DNA of 64,000 nt from Thermothelomyces thermophilus ATCC 42464 (lineage: Eukaryota > Ascomycota > Sordariomycetes > Sordariales > Chaetomiaceae). Within the stretch, counting starts at the first letter, position 1, and the number at the start of each line of letters is the position of its first letter. Below are positions 19,489-30,559 of the stretch, piece by piece. Below the pieces are notes generated by a model that was given only the letters and a program-made list of their open reading frames with translations, did not search any database and was not told the origin of the DNA. The DNA lies in assembly GCF_000226095.1 (NCBI RefSeq), contig NC_016478.1, forward strand, positions 1,850,001 through 1,914,000. Reading direction: 5' to 3'. A program made the position numbers and the translations under genes.

Positions 19489-22000
19489 AGTCGCTTGTGA
19501 ACGCACGCGTTAGATCCGGGGCCGTCGTGTCATCGCTGAGGCTTTTGTTGTCGCTGTTTATGGTGATGGTGGTGATGGAGCTTGTCGTCTTCTTCGTGCT
19601 CGGCGGGATGTTGGCGGGCGCTAGGCGCTGGATATCGGGGAACCGCGGCGTTTTGGGCGTTTGGGTCAGACCACTTTGCTTGCTATCGGTTTGGCACGTT
19701 TCTACGTCATGTCTGGGACTTTACATATGCGTACTCGTCCGTCTCATGGGGCATACAGATGGCCTCCTGAAATAACATGGGGTCGTTGCAGCTGGCCGTA
19801 CGCCCATTCGCTCTATTTTTCTGGCCACCTGGCGTGTCAGATATATTTCTTGAAGTCGTGGCCATCGCTAGCTCAGGGGCTAGCATCTCGCACGGTGAGT
19901 CGGGGAAGCCAATTTCCTCCTGGGAGCATTCGAGGGAAGTCCGTACTCTGCTTCTTGACCGGTTCTAGTTGGACATGGCTCATCCGTCCTGGGGCTTGAC
20001 CAAAGTACGCTGTGCTTTGAACAGCAAAATCAATGGCCATATGGCCTGCGATCACGGCCTCGAAACCGTTTAATTTGGAGAGGTTCATGCTGTACTTGCA
20101 GTTTTGCTTGCGATTACCAAACATGTAATACGAACAAACGGAACACCTGGATTCTACGCACTTCCGGGCTTCTTTGTTCTCGGTTCTGTCAACCACCGCA
20201 CAGCACGGCCTCCTTCTCAGACGTCTTCGATGCTGTGGCTTGTCTTCCGATACACATCCCCTTCCGCACCCTCATGCTGCCCAGGTCAATGCAGCATGAC
20301 TATCAATTCAAATCCCAAAAAGAAAAGAAAATAAAATAGATGCTGATCGATTGACTTTGAAAAGAACGCCAAGAGGGTGTGAGACCGGGAAACTGGAACT
20401 GTAATGTAAAGCCTCCTTTCTATCGCTATTGACGCTCATAGACGCCCACTGCCGACAGCCAGATGGCAAAAGAGCCGCCAAACACGAAGAAAAAAAGAAA
20501 AAGGGATATGATGCCGCGGGCTGCGTGGGCGAGTTCAGATCGCGGTTCCCATTGACCTCCTAGCGCTCGAGTGATAGTGGTGGTGAGCGAAAGAAACGCG
20601 CAAGAACCCCCGAGGCAGAACGCGAGCTTTAAGCGCCCGCCCTTTCCCCCCAACTTGTGTCACACTATGTCACACGACCCGATGATTCGCCGGATCTCGC
20701 CGGCGCTTCTCCTATCACGCCTCGATACACACTATACACACACTGCGCACCAAGACTCCAGGTTCAGTTCAGCTCATCTCCTGACTCCTCTCTTTCGCCA
20801 ACTACCCGTTAGTTATCGTCGTCCTCGCGAACGGAGGGAAACGAGTCATTTCTTGCCGCCGGCGGCAATTTTGCCCTCGCGTGGGGAAAAAAAAAGGGGG
20901 GGGTAGAACATGAGCCGAGCTGAGACCGGTAGTAAACGATGCCAGGCCTGATATTGTTTTTATATTATTGCACAAGCGCTGATCTCCACGGGGTAACTCG
21001 AAAGGAATAAAAATACGTTGGGCTTTTTTTCACTATAGAGACCCGTCAAGCCAGCGTGCTACAGCAGCGTTACGAGACTCAGATCTTGGTGGTGATGATG
21101 ATGATGCATTCATAGAGTATCATGCTTGGTTGGCGTGTTGATGAAAAATAATAACTGTATATCCCTCTGATCCTGCCCAGCCCAGAATAATATATAGCAA
21201 CGTGGTAATCCGTGCAGGGTAGCTGAAGTGCTAGTTACGCCCGTTTGGGAGACAACCACTAAGACGCCGTGGGGGGCCACTGCGTGAATATATCGATGAT
21301 CACTCTGTCGCCGAGACGGAAGACGATGCTATCCTCACGGTTATCTGGGACGCGTCACTAAGAGGAAGCTTAACCCCACGCTCCGTTCGCCCTTGTGGCA
21401 GTGACTTATCTCACGATACATCATGGTGGTTGCTCAAGCATAGGTATTGGGTGTGCTGCGAGCATCTGACGACGACGACAACTCTGGCTGAACGGGGCAG
21501 AGAGGTTGGGAAGCAGTCCGGCAACATGATTCGACGTTGAGGTGTTAAACTACACTACCTACCCTTGGCCGACCAAAGAGAGAACCGGCAACCGTGTGTA
21601 ACTAACGGATGAGAGTTACGAGCAGCTCAGGGCTGGTGTCACTGGACCTGGAACTCGCACCTAGGGGAGAACACCGGACGAATCACGAGTCTCCTTGCGA
21701 TGCCCATTCCCCGGACAGGTTCGAAGAAGCTGTGGCCCGAGCTGCGGCCTGCAGAAAGTGTGGCGGTGCGAGTCAAATGCATGCATGCACTCCGTCGACG
21801 GATTAGGTACTTGTCTACCTGTGGTTTACATATACGAGACGGGATCGCCACTCCAATCATCCGGCGCGGACAATGAGTGACAAGCTTATTGCCGGCGCAG
21901 GTCGGGAACGGAAAACACCAACAAAGGTCTCCCCATGGGATCCCGCCGAGAATCCTCCCTCTGTTCAACCTTCCGAACTCCTGAAACGGAACCTCCGCGG
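19489..22000. other. Start of gene-poor block; no gene seen
   Basis: Includes the vps24 3' flank and then about 2.4 kb with no conserved-looking frame. 20930-21250 is relatively AT-rich with GATGATGATG and TATATAG strings and a GTAATCCGTGC motif at 21205-21215. No transposase, reverse transcriptase or tRNA was recognised. Confidence 0.4.
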
Positions 22001-22472
22001 CTTCTCTACACTACGGACTCCAACCCTCGAGTCTGGTGATCCTTTCAAATGAAGCAGACCTGACTGATGTGATATCATGTTAGTTACGGCCCCCAGCGAC
22101 AAGCCACCTCCATTCTCTTCCGTTCCCGCATTTCCAAAAGAAGGATGCGGGAAGATAATAATAGGGATGGGCCAAAAAAAATGCGCCGCAACACCACGCC
22201 TCAGGTATTCCCCCTTTTGATACACCGATCAGCCTGCTTATTAAGGCAAGAGGAAAGAACGCGAGATACCCGCTCGAGCACACCACCATTCCCCCCTCGT
22301 CCTGGTGGGCGACACGGGGGGAGGACGGGGGAAGTTCAAAGGTGTGGGGGGTTGGGTTTCGCGAAGGCTGCAAGCCCAACATCCAGCCCACGTGTCCGGA
22401 TGGAGCGCCGGGAAGATGAATGCCCAAGCCCCCACGCTCGCTCCAGACACATCCCGCGGACCGACTTGTCGG

Positions 22473-22484
22473 TACACTAGTGTA
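22473..22484. repeat. Palindrome TACACTAGTGTA
   Basis: Perfect 12-bp palindrome. Spaced versions of the same half-site (TACACTA...TAGTGTA) occur at 24163-24181 and GTAGTGTA-CTA-TACACTAC occurs near 55158-55176. Confidence 0.85.
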
Positions 22485-25400
22485 GTGGACAAGCACAAGC
22501 ACACTAACGTTAATCACAACCGCTGTTCTTTTTCGCCGTTCCCTCCCCCCCCCAAATTTCCCCCTCTCTTTTAGTCTTTTAGTTATTTCTTTTTTTCCGC
22601 GGATCCAACCCCTTAGTTCCCGGGGACCCCAAAACTTGGTGACCTTCCCAACTTCCCGGCGTATAACGTCAATTTTCTCGACCGGGGGGAGGGAGAGGGC
22701 AGGGGTGGAGGCATGAGAAATGACTGAACGGTCGGTGGACGGGACGGGATCCATTCCACCGGTAGCCAGCGTTTTCGTTTTGCCAGGGAAGGGGTGAGAG
22801 ACGGGGACATCCTTTTGCCGAAAAGAGCATTTCCTTCGAAGCGAAAGGAAGGGGAAGAAGGCCGCGGTTAACGTTGACTAGCGCCACGGGGAGTCCGATC
22901 CCCTGGCTCCGGTTCCTGACTCCTGGGTCTCCCGGAAAAAAATTTTCTTTTCCTCGACGAGGGGGAAGAAACCGAGTCCAGGGAACTGGTGCATGGTGAA
23001 ATTTCGCCAAAAGGGGGTCTAGTTTCCGATCAGGTGGCTCATTCCCAGCGGGAAGCGTTCCCGCCGGCGCCGCCGCCGACGGCGACAAGGGGCCCCAGGA
23101 GGATTAGGCAGCGTACACTAGCTAGCCCGACCGCGGGGAAGGCTTCCGCGTCCCGGAATCCATGGCGAAAGCATGGCCGACATGGATTGGGCTCCACGGT
23201 CCAATTTGAGTTGCTGGGTCAGCGCATGGACTCCTTTCCACCGGTGACCAGGGCCCCGGCTGGCCGGCCGCTCAGACACCTTTGCTGCTTGTAGGCTGGG
23301 ATGAAGTTCATCATCAAAAGTTCGGTTCCCCGGCGGAAGCGACAAGGTCAGTATCCGTTCTGAGCGCTCGTGTGCACGGGGGAGTGTACCGAGTAAAGTT
23401 ACCAGATGCACGCCAACCTGCAAGGCCCGATAGGATCTCGCCTCCCTTGCGTGCGGCGAAGGCTTCCCGTGAACGACGGAGAGGGAGTGGAGGGAGAAGG
23501 GGTAGGATTTTTCTTTTGGGGACCTTGATGTCTTTTTTATTTTCTCGGCTAGTTAATGAGCCCCTGCTTCCGCTGATCAGAACCACCAACCTTTGCGTAC
23601 TGCGTAGGCTAGGATATTCGTGGAGTGTGCCAGCGAGCGTAATGTATGGACCAGGGCGAGCTGCTGTTTCATCTCAGAAGTGCAGAGTCCGGATCCCATC
23701 CGAAGGGAGGGAGCACTCGGGTCCGCGGCCGGGTCCGAGCATGTGTGGTGTTTGGTCAACGTTATCATAGGTCGCCTTTGTTTCGAGACGGAGTGATCTT
23801 CGGGGCGGCACAGCGCGACGGGGCACGAAAAACCGCCGAAAACCGCCGTTTCAGCACCAATCGCACAACAGCATGGTTAGTTAGCGCAACTACATAGCGC
23901 GTGATGAGCAAGAGCCCGAATGGCAAAATTGTCACCTTCTCTTCGCGTGCAAGCGCTATCATGATCCTCGCTGCCGAAAACCCACTACTGATAAGCGGCG
24001 CCTGGGGCGGCCTGGACCGCCCCTTTCTTTGTGTGGGACACCTTGTGGCATTTCTTGAAGCCGACCGTCGGTCGGCCAGTCGGCGAGAAGAACGGTCAAT
24101 CCGGGGGAGGCGCCCGGGAAGCGGAGCACCCGCCGTCGCGTGTAGCGTTGGTGAAGCAAGCGTACACTAAACGCTAGTGTATGGGGTCTAGCGTGAGATC
24201 AGCGGGCAAGCTAAGAGGGTGGGGAGCACCTTCCCCATCTCCAAGTCGTCGTGTAGTAGTGTAATGCGTGCGTGTAGCGTTGTTTTGGCGCCTTCCATCC
24301 GGGAATAGTGTGCGCATAGCACAATAAGAAACTCGTCAGCTCTTGCCTCTGGAGCAATTTGTCCGTCAGTTACACGATGCGCAGGCCGGGCGAAAGGGGC
24401 GTAAGTCTAGGAAAGTGCGCTTCGAGGAAAGGCGGTCTGGCCCGGGCGTTGGGTGAATTGACAGCTCAGGGAGAGTTGCAGCAGCAGTGCAAAGCTCTCT
24501 GGATCGGCCAAGGAGCGGAGAGAGGGTGGCCGATTTTGTTACTATACATGCAGAAACGACAGCTCAGCATAGACCGCCGACATTCAAGGACGGTGTGAAG
24601 CTTGCATGACTATCAACAAGTCTGCCGCCATGGCGTCTGGCATTTCGGCAGAGCCTGTCGGTTTGTCCTTATCAGCATCCGATGCGACAAGGCCGTCCGC
24701 ATGCTCGGCCGCTAATAAGGCTGTTTTGGCACGTCGTCCGCAAAAAAGCCCGTAAATGCGCGCGACGCGGCAAGCGGATAGCAGCAACCCTCGGGAAGCC
24801 ACACCAGCAAACTGCCGAAACCCGCACTTTGGCGACCGCAACGGACTTCTTGCTTACGGCCGATACCGAAGGGCGCCTCCCAAAGAAACCAGCGCTGGTT
24901 CTGCTTCGCTCCGACCTTCCCGCCGATTAATAATAATGAGCCCGTGTTCGAAGTACGGGTGTAATCCTTCCCGGGCCTTCCCGTCCGGGGGAGGCGGGAG
25001 GTGAGATAATGCAAAAATGAAGACGGAGTCAGCAATGACTTGTCTCGGCGTCGTTGTGCTTCCCCAGGCTGACCCGAGGCCGCGTCGGAATTTGCGTTGG
25101 TGTCGGCGGCGGCGTGCCTACGCAGTAATGTCAAGTGGAGAGGAAGAGGGTGATGTAGTTTAAATGTCAGCGTGCAGCGAGCCGGCAGCCAACAATCTGA
25201 TGGAAAGGCGGTTACCGTGCCGAGCGTGCTTATTATTGCCGTGCGACTTATCGGTCTGTTTTCGCGTAGGGCTGCGCCCTCCTGCATGCAACCACTCATA
25301 TCAGCATTTCTCTCATCCGGTATCTATGGAGTACCACATCCGCGATACGGATCCGTCACAATCGTAAACCGTTGCGCAAACGGACCCAAAGATTAGAGAA

Positions 25401-27202
25401 GTGGTCCAGACACTTCCCGGTGGTTAAGGAGGTCGGGGCGGGCTCAGATGGGGAGGACCACGAGAACCTCCCGTTGGGCACACGGGCAACCCCTCAGCTA
25501 GGTCATGTTTGGCTTCGCATGTCGCGGGTGACTCAAGATTCAAACAACAACAACACCTCCGCAGCCAAGGCAGAAAACACATCAAAAACTGGTGAGCCCA
25601 ACGTGAGGGGTCGCGGTGACGTAGCGTGCCACCTCGTCGTCTGCTTCATCTTCTAGCTTTTCCTTTCTTCTGTTTCCCACATGCAACGTTCCAAGTGCGG
25701 TGAAGGAACCAAGTGGAGGGGTGGTGGGCGTGAGCTGGACAAGTTTTCTTTTTTTATTTAGACGCACGTTTGTGTTGGCAATCAAGAAACAAAGGCTCGG
25801 AGCTAGTTTAGAAACCGCGCCGCAACTAACAGCGCTCACTCGTCAATGGCGTTGGGTGTGGCCGAATCTGGCCACCACTTGTTTCGCTCCTCCCTTGTCG
25901 GAGGGCCTCCAAAGCCTGGTTTTCCAACCCATCATATTCCCGTTTCTCTGTTGGGCGGTCCAAACAAGCTGAGAAAGGAGAGAGTAGAATGGGGGCCAGG
26001 CAGGTTTCGCGCGTTGGTTGGGGAGCAGTATACTAATTGGTGTCACACCGTGGCGCGGCGACCCGGTTTGGGCGCTGGTGACAAGTCAAATATGAGCCAA
26101 GCCAGCGTCGAGTGAGAGAAAAGCAAGCAAGCGAGCTGAGCTGAGACAGACAATCGAGATCTCTTCCCACTTCAAACGACAGAACAAGCAAAAGACAAAG
26201 AAGAAAAAAGATATTGCGTTTAATTACGACAGTGTCGGCGCCAGCGTGAATCCGGGAGGCGTTGGCAGTTTGTTTCTTCGTCTTTCAGGTTGCCGTTTCA
26301 GGCAGTGAGGCGCGACCGTGGCAGTTCTGGGCCGCCAGAACTCATGGGGTAACAGGGGCCTTGATCTCCCGGGGAGCAAACCCGGGGAAGATGTGTTCCA
26401 GGGTTAGCGGAGTTATGACGGTCTGACTCCGCCCCAGACCTTGCTCCCCCCTACACTAGGCGGAAGAAGCAACCCCGGAACAGGGGTTTGGTGGGCGAAA
26501 GTGGTCAAAACGTTAGACCCTCAGGTTTGTACTGTACCTCCGTTTTTAAAAACGCTGAGGGCCTCTTCCCCTTCCCCACAGGCACGGAAACCCGGGGAGC
26601 TACACTAGGCTCAGCCACGGGGAATTTCCAAGGCGCGCGACTTTTGACTCGTTCTTCGTATCTGGGGGCGGCGTCGCGATAGGCTCCCTTTTTATCTCGA
26701 ACCTTCCAATCCCAACTTCCATCACCTTCCAACCCAGGGAGAGGAATCCGATACGGTTGTAAACTGGAGCGAGGTCGCTCGGATACGATGGTTGTGTACC
26801 ATCGTAAGCCAGACGTGGGGGGAAGGGGGGGAAAGGGGGGGCGTTTTCTTACCCTCTCGTCCTTGCCGCCGTTGCGAAAGAATCAACGAACAGGCGGGAG
26901 GCGGTCTTACACCGCAACTCTGTCGCTCGGGCGTGCAGTGGTGTACTGTGTACGTGCGTGCTTGCGTGCTTGCGAGTGTGCGGTGAGCAGGTGTGTCTGT
27001 CTAATCTTGCGATACTCTTAGTGTGCCCGTGGGGGCTCGTCCGGCGCCAATCCGAGCCATCAGAATTTGAGACGGAGGGTCATCATGGTTGGGCGTTGCC
27101 GCTCCCAGGCAGCTTCGTTTGGAGGTTGGCACAGCTGATCCCGCGGACACGATCCGACAGCCTAAGGGCACCCAGGGGGGGGAAACAAAGCTACCTATTC
27201 GG

Positions 27203-27218
27203 TGTAGTGTACACTACA
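27203..27218. repeat. Palindrome TGTAGTGTACACTACA
   Basis: Perfect 16-bp palindrome followed directly by TACATACTCCGTAA, so both dispersed motif families meet here, about 550 nt before the start codon of the small Ser-rich gene. Confidence 0.85.
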
Positions 27219-27524
27219 TACATACTCCGTAACTCTTCCGTATCGTAATTCGTCCCACGGTACATTGGTACCTGCCTTGATAAGTTCCGTGCCGCATCCC
27301 GCCGCCCCCGTGTTGTCTGGCCCCCCCGGTCCAGATTCCAGAGCACACCCCCCCCCTTGCCTGCCTTGCTTTGCTTTTACAAGTCCTTTGCTTTGCTTTT
27401 CGACCGTTTTGACACACCCCGGCACTTCACATTTAATCTGCCCCACGGCATCCTGATCCTTGGGACTGCTCACCCTTGCCCTTCCGCACCCACCGCACCC
27501 ACTCCTCTCACGAACCCCCCGAGG

Positions 27525-27533
27525 CATATAAGG
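27525..27533 (+). promoter_or_regulatory. TATA box of the Ser-rich gene
   Basis: CATATAAGG lies about 230 nt before the ATG at 27763 and is followed by a C/T-rich leader (CTCTCTTGGG, CATCGTCAACATC). It is the best TATA element in the 8 kb upstream and argues for a regulated promoter. Confidence 0.5.
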
Positions 27534-27762
27534 CCTTTCGTCCCATCTCTCTTGGGTCGTGCACCACCGAGTTTGCCTCGTCAGCTCCATCATCAATACC
27601 ATCGTCAACATCATTCGGCGTTGACCCGAGCTGTGAACCTGACACGAACCCACTGGGCTCCACAGCGACCCCTAAAGCACGCACATACGTCATCCATCGA
27701 AACAAGGAACGCGTTTCACACACGCACACACGCAGACACTCGGCAAAGACACAAAGTAAGCC

Positions 27763-28314
27763 ATGTTCGGCTCATACAGCTCCTCGAGCTCCCCGGGCAG
27801 CTCCCTCGACTCCTTCACATCCTCGAGCCCCTACAGCAGCAGCATGTCGGCGCCCATGGACATTGCGCCGCGCTCGTCGTCGTCGTCGCGGCGAGGACCC
27901 GATCCCGAGTGCGCCTATCCCTCGTGGCCGCGGCGGTCGTCGCTGGGCGAGGGCGACTCGGAGGAGCGGGCGTCCTCTTACATCACCGACGACGAGCTGT
28001 ACATGGACGTCTTCGACGACGACGCCTGCAGCGTCTCGAGCAGCCAGGGCAGCGCCTCTCCGGCGCGCTCGCCCGCCGTCGTCCCCGCGGCGCCCGTCAT
28101 GACCGAGGCCGAGTTCCTCCAGCTGCAGCGGGAGCAGCTCGCGTACCAGCGCGAGATGCGCCGCATCCTGCTGGCCGAGAAGGAACTGCGCCGGCGACAG
28201 GCCGAGGCGGACGCGCAGCGCCGCCGGCCCGGCCCCAAGCGCCGCACCAGCTCCTCCAGGAAGGCGACCAAGAGCAAGCTCTCGGCCATGACTACCATCG
28301 TCGAGGCTGAGTGA
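27763..28314 (+). CDS. Small Ser-rich, coiled-coil protein of unknown function
   Basis: Intronless, 183 residues. Not assigned to a named family. The N-terminus is Ser-rich (MFGSYSSSSSPGSS), followed by a polar segment RRSSLGEGDSEERASSYITDDELYMDV with an acidic, phosphorylatable SYITDDELY motif, then a Ser/Ala/Pro linker. Residues about 112-155 are predicted by eye to form a charged helix or coiled coil (EAEFLQLQREQLAYQREMRR). The C-terminus is basic (RRRPGPKRRTSSSRKATKSK), able to serve as a nuclear localisation signal or nucleic-acid contact. Third positions are strongly G/C, as in real genes here. It is the only convincing gene in a block of about 19 kb, with about 8.3 kb of non-coding DNA upstream and 10.4 kb downstream, the layout often seen around developmental or stress regulators. 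Function unknown. Confidence 0.75.
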   Translation: MFGSYSSSSSPGSSLDSFTSSSPYSSSMSAPMDIAPRSSSSSRRGPDPECAYPSWPRRSSLGEGDSEERASSYITDDELYMDVFDDDACSVSSSQGSASPARSPAVVPAAPVMTEAEFLQLQREQLAYQREMRRILLAEKELRRRQAEADAQRRRPGPKRRTSSSRKATKSKLSAMTTIVEAE

Positions 28315-30523
28315 TTTTGCTCCATGTGTTCCTTTTTTGGTCTTGTTCTCTTCTTAAGACAGGAAGGGGATGGCGGAGAGCGGCAGTTCGGAACCGATCG
28401 GTGACAATCATGTTGATTCCCAGGCTTTGCCCATGTGCTACCGAGCCTACGGTGCATTACCCGAAGCTTCCCGATACGGCCAGTAACGGAGGGTTGACTA
28501 ACATGCGGCAAACAGATGCATCCACCGATTGACTCATTGTCGGGAGGGGGTGTGGGGGCGGCATGCGCAATCAACCTTGACCGTTGATTGATTAACCTGC
28601 TTCCCGGCGCGCATGCAGCTTCCCGAGAGAGAGAGCCCTATCTAGGGTGGGTCTCTATCTGATTTGGGGAACTGGCACCCCAAGAACACAAGGCAAATGA
28701 GCAACGTGTTCTCCGGCCCTGCTTCCCAGAGGCGCCGCGCCGCGCCACGCCCAAAGAGCATTTTCATGGAACCCGAGGTTCCCTCTTTGTGGTTTACCCC
28801 CGCAACCCTCTGGGGGAAAATTTTTTTCCTTTTTTTTTCCCGCGCTCGCTGGTTCGGGCGTGCGCTCAGACCGCTCACCGAGCGAAACCAGCAAATCTTC
28901 GGCTTAAGCGCGCGGGGAAACTGAACCGAGCCCGAGGCACTTGACCCACATTTTTATACCTTACCTTCGCTGCCCGACCGACTTTACTCAACTCGGACTT
29001 GCCACGCTCCAAGTAATCGCCCGCATCAACGGTGAACCAGCCCCCTTTCACTGCGACATACGCAATACTGCATACCCGCTAATCTTCACCGCCCTTGCCC
29101 GCCAAAACACCGACACTTTGCCGAAACAGCACACCGTCCCGCGGTTTCGCCCGGTGTAGCCGACCACGCGAGTCCCACCAATGGGATCGGCGACCGGGGA
29201 GGCAGGTCTTGGTCTGGACGCTTTGATCGGCCAAATCAAGCAGGCTCGACTGCAAACGTGCTCGGGCATCCGGCTTGCGCCTTATCCTCCTCGGTCTGCG
29301 AGTGGAGGAGGTGCCCGGTTCTGCTTCCGTCCGGAACGGTCTCGCCTTTTATTATCTTCTGGCTGGTTGGGCCGAAGAGCCCTCTTTTTTTTCTGTTATT
29401 CTTGTTCCGTTTTGAGTTCTTGTTTTCTTCCAGTCATAGCGTCGTTGCATCACTCCAAATGGTTCGAACAAGAGCTTATCGGCTCGGTCGGGATTGGGAT
29501 TCTCTTGATTACACCGATACCTAAGCGGGTCGGTCTTCTTAATATTCTTTCGTTGTCGTGTTTTTCCATTTGACCATAGCGGCATTTGAGCGTTTTTCCA
29601 GCACATGTTGGGATTTATCAATCATTGGGGACTTGGGGGTTTCAACATCATACCACGGGGGTTCTCAAAAAGTTTGGGGTCATTACACGGCGGCACTGAC
29701 GCAACTGGGCTCAGTATACACAAGCATTGGGGATGGTCAGCATTATGGAGTCATTTGTCTTTTTTTTTTGTCTTTTTGTTGTCCCCTTATCTGTCTCTGC
29801 GTTTCATCGTTACTGGACTGGATACCCCTAACTTTTTGTACCGTGGTGATACCCCGACTATTGGTCGTTTTCTCGCTGGAAGACGTTTGGTCCTATGGTG
29901 GCTTGTCCTGGGCTATTAATCTTATTAGGTAGTGTAGTAGTTAGTACAACTTGATGGTTACCGTCAATCCTCATGGTCCTCGCACGCTCTCCCCTCGGAT
30001 GCCTTTTGCTCTGTGTGACAGGTTCTGAAGTGTTGCCCAAGGGGATGCGTTCTTGCCATTTACCCTTCGTTGTAAGATCCATGGAGGGAAATACCTGGAA
30101 GATGGATGTGGCTCGGTCCTTCCTCTTCGTGATGACACTACTGCTGTAGTAGCCCTGAGCGCCCTCCTAGACAAGCGGCAGTCTCTCAAGGAACCACTTT
30201 GTCAGGAGTCAACAACACCAGAAGAAGAAATCAGGGGAAAATCTTGTGCGCTTGTGGTGATCGCAACCTACACCCCATCGCTACCATATCTGACGCGGGA
30301 GTTACGCACTCTCTTAGTTTAGTTTGATGGCTTCGTAGGAAAGAAAACCTGCTACCGTTCTGGCCCCATGATAGAAGGAAGACTCGGCAAATGTTGTTAA
30401 CGCTGGTGGTTGCAGCAGACGGAAAGCAAGTTCACGAGGAGTCTGCACAGAGATATGAAGAAATTCGCGAGCCGCAGGCTGTGTTCTTCAGGATTGTTGA
30501 CAAGACAAGGTCTGGCATCCTCC

Positions 30524-30559
<36 letters not shown>

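Larger units (their letters stand above)
22001..27524. other. Gene-poor block upstream of the 27.8-kb gene; no gene seen
   Basis: About 5.5 kb without a supported gene. The longest open frame (22080-22754, -) has no domain, atypical composition and no start context, so I treat it as chance. The region has repeated short motifs: TACACTAG/CTAGTGTA copies at 22473-22484, 23113-23121, 24163-24181, 26452-26460 and 26601-26608, and a palindrome TGTAGTGTACACTACA at 27203-27218. CCCGGGGA-type strings cluster at 26340-26610. Together with the single small gene downstream this resembles a very long regulatory region. Confidence 0.4.

Noticed and set aside
22080-22754. Open frame of 224 codons on the minus strand
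   Set aside because: No domain, no preference for G/C in third positions, many Trp/Gly/Arg as in out-of-frame translations of GC-rich DNA.
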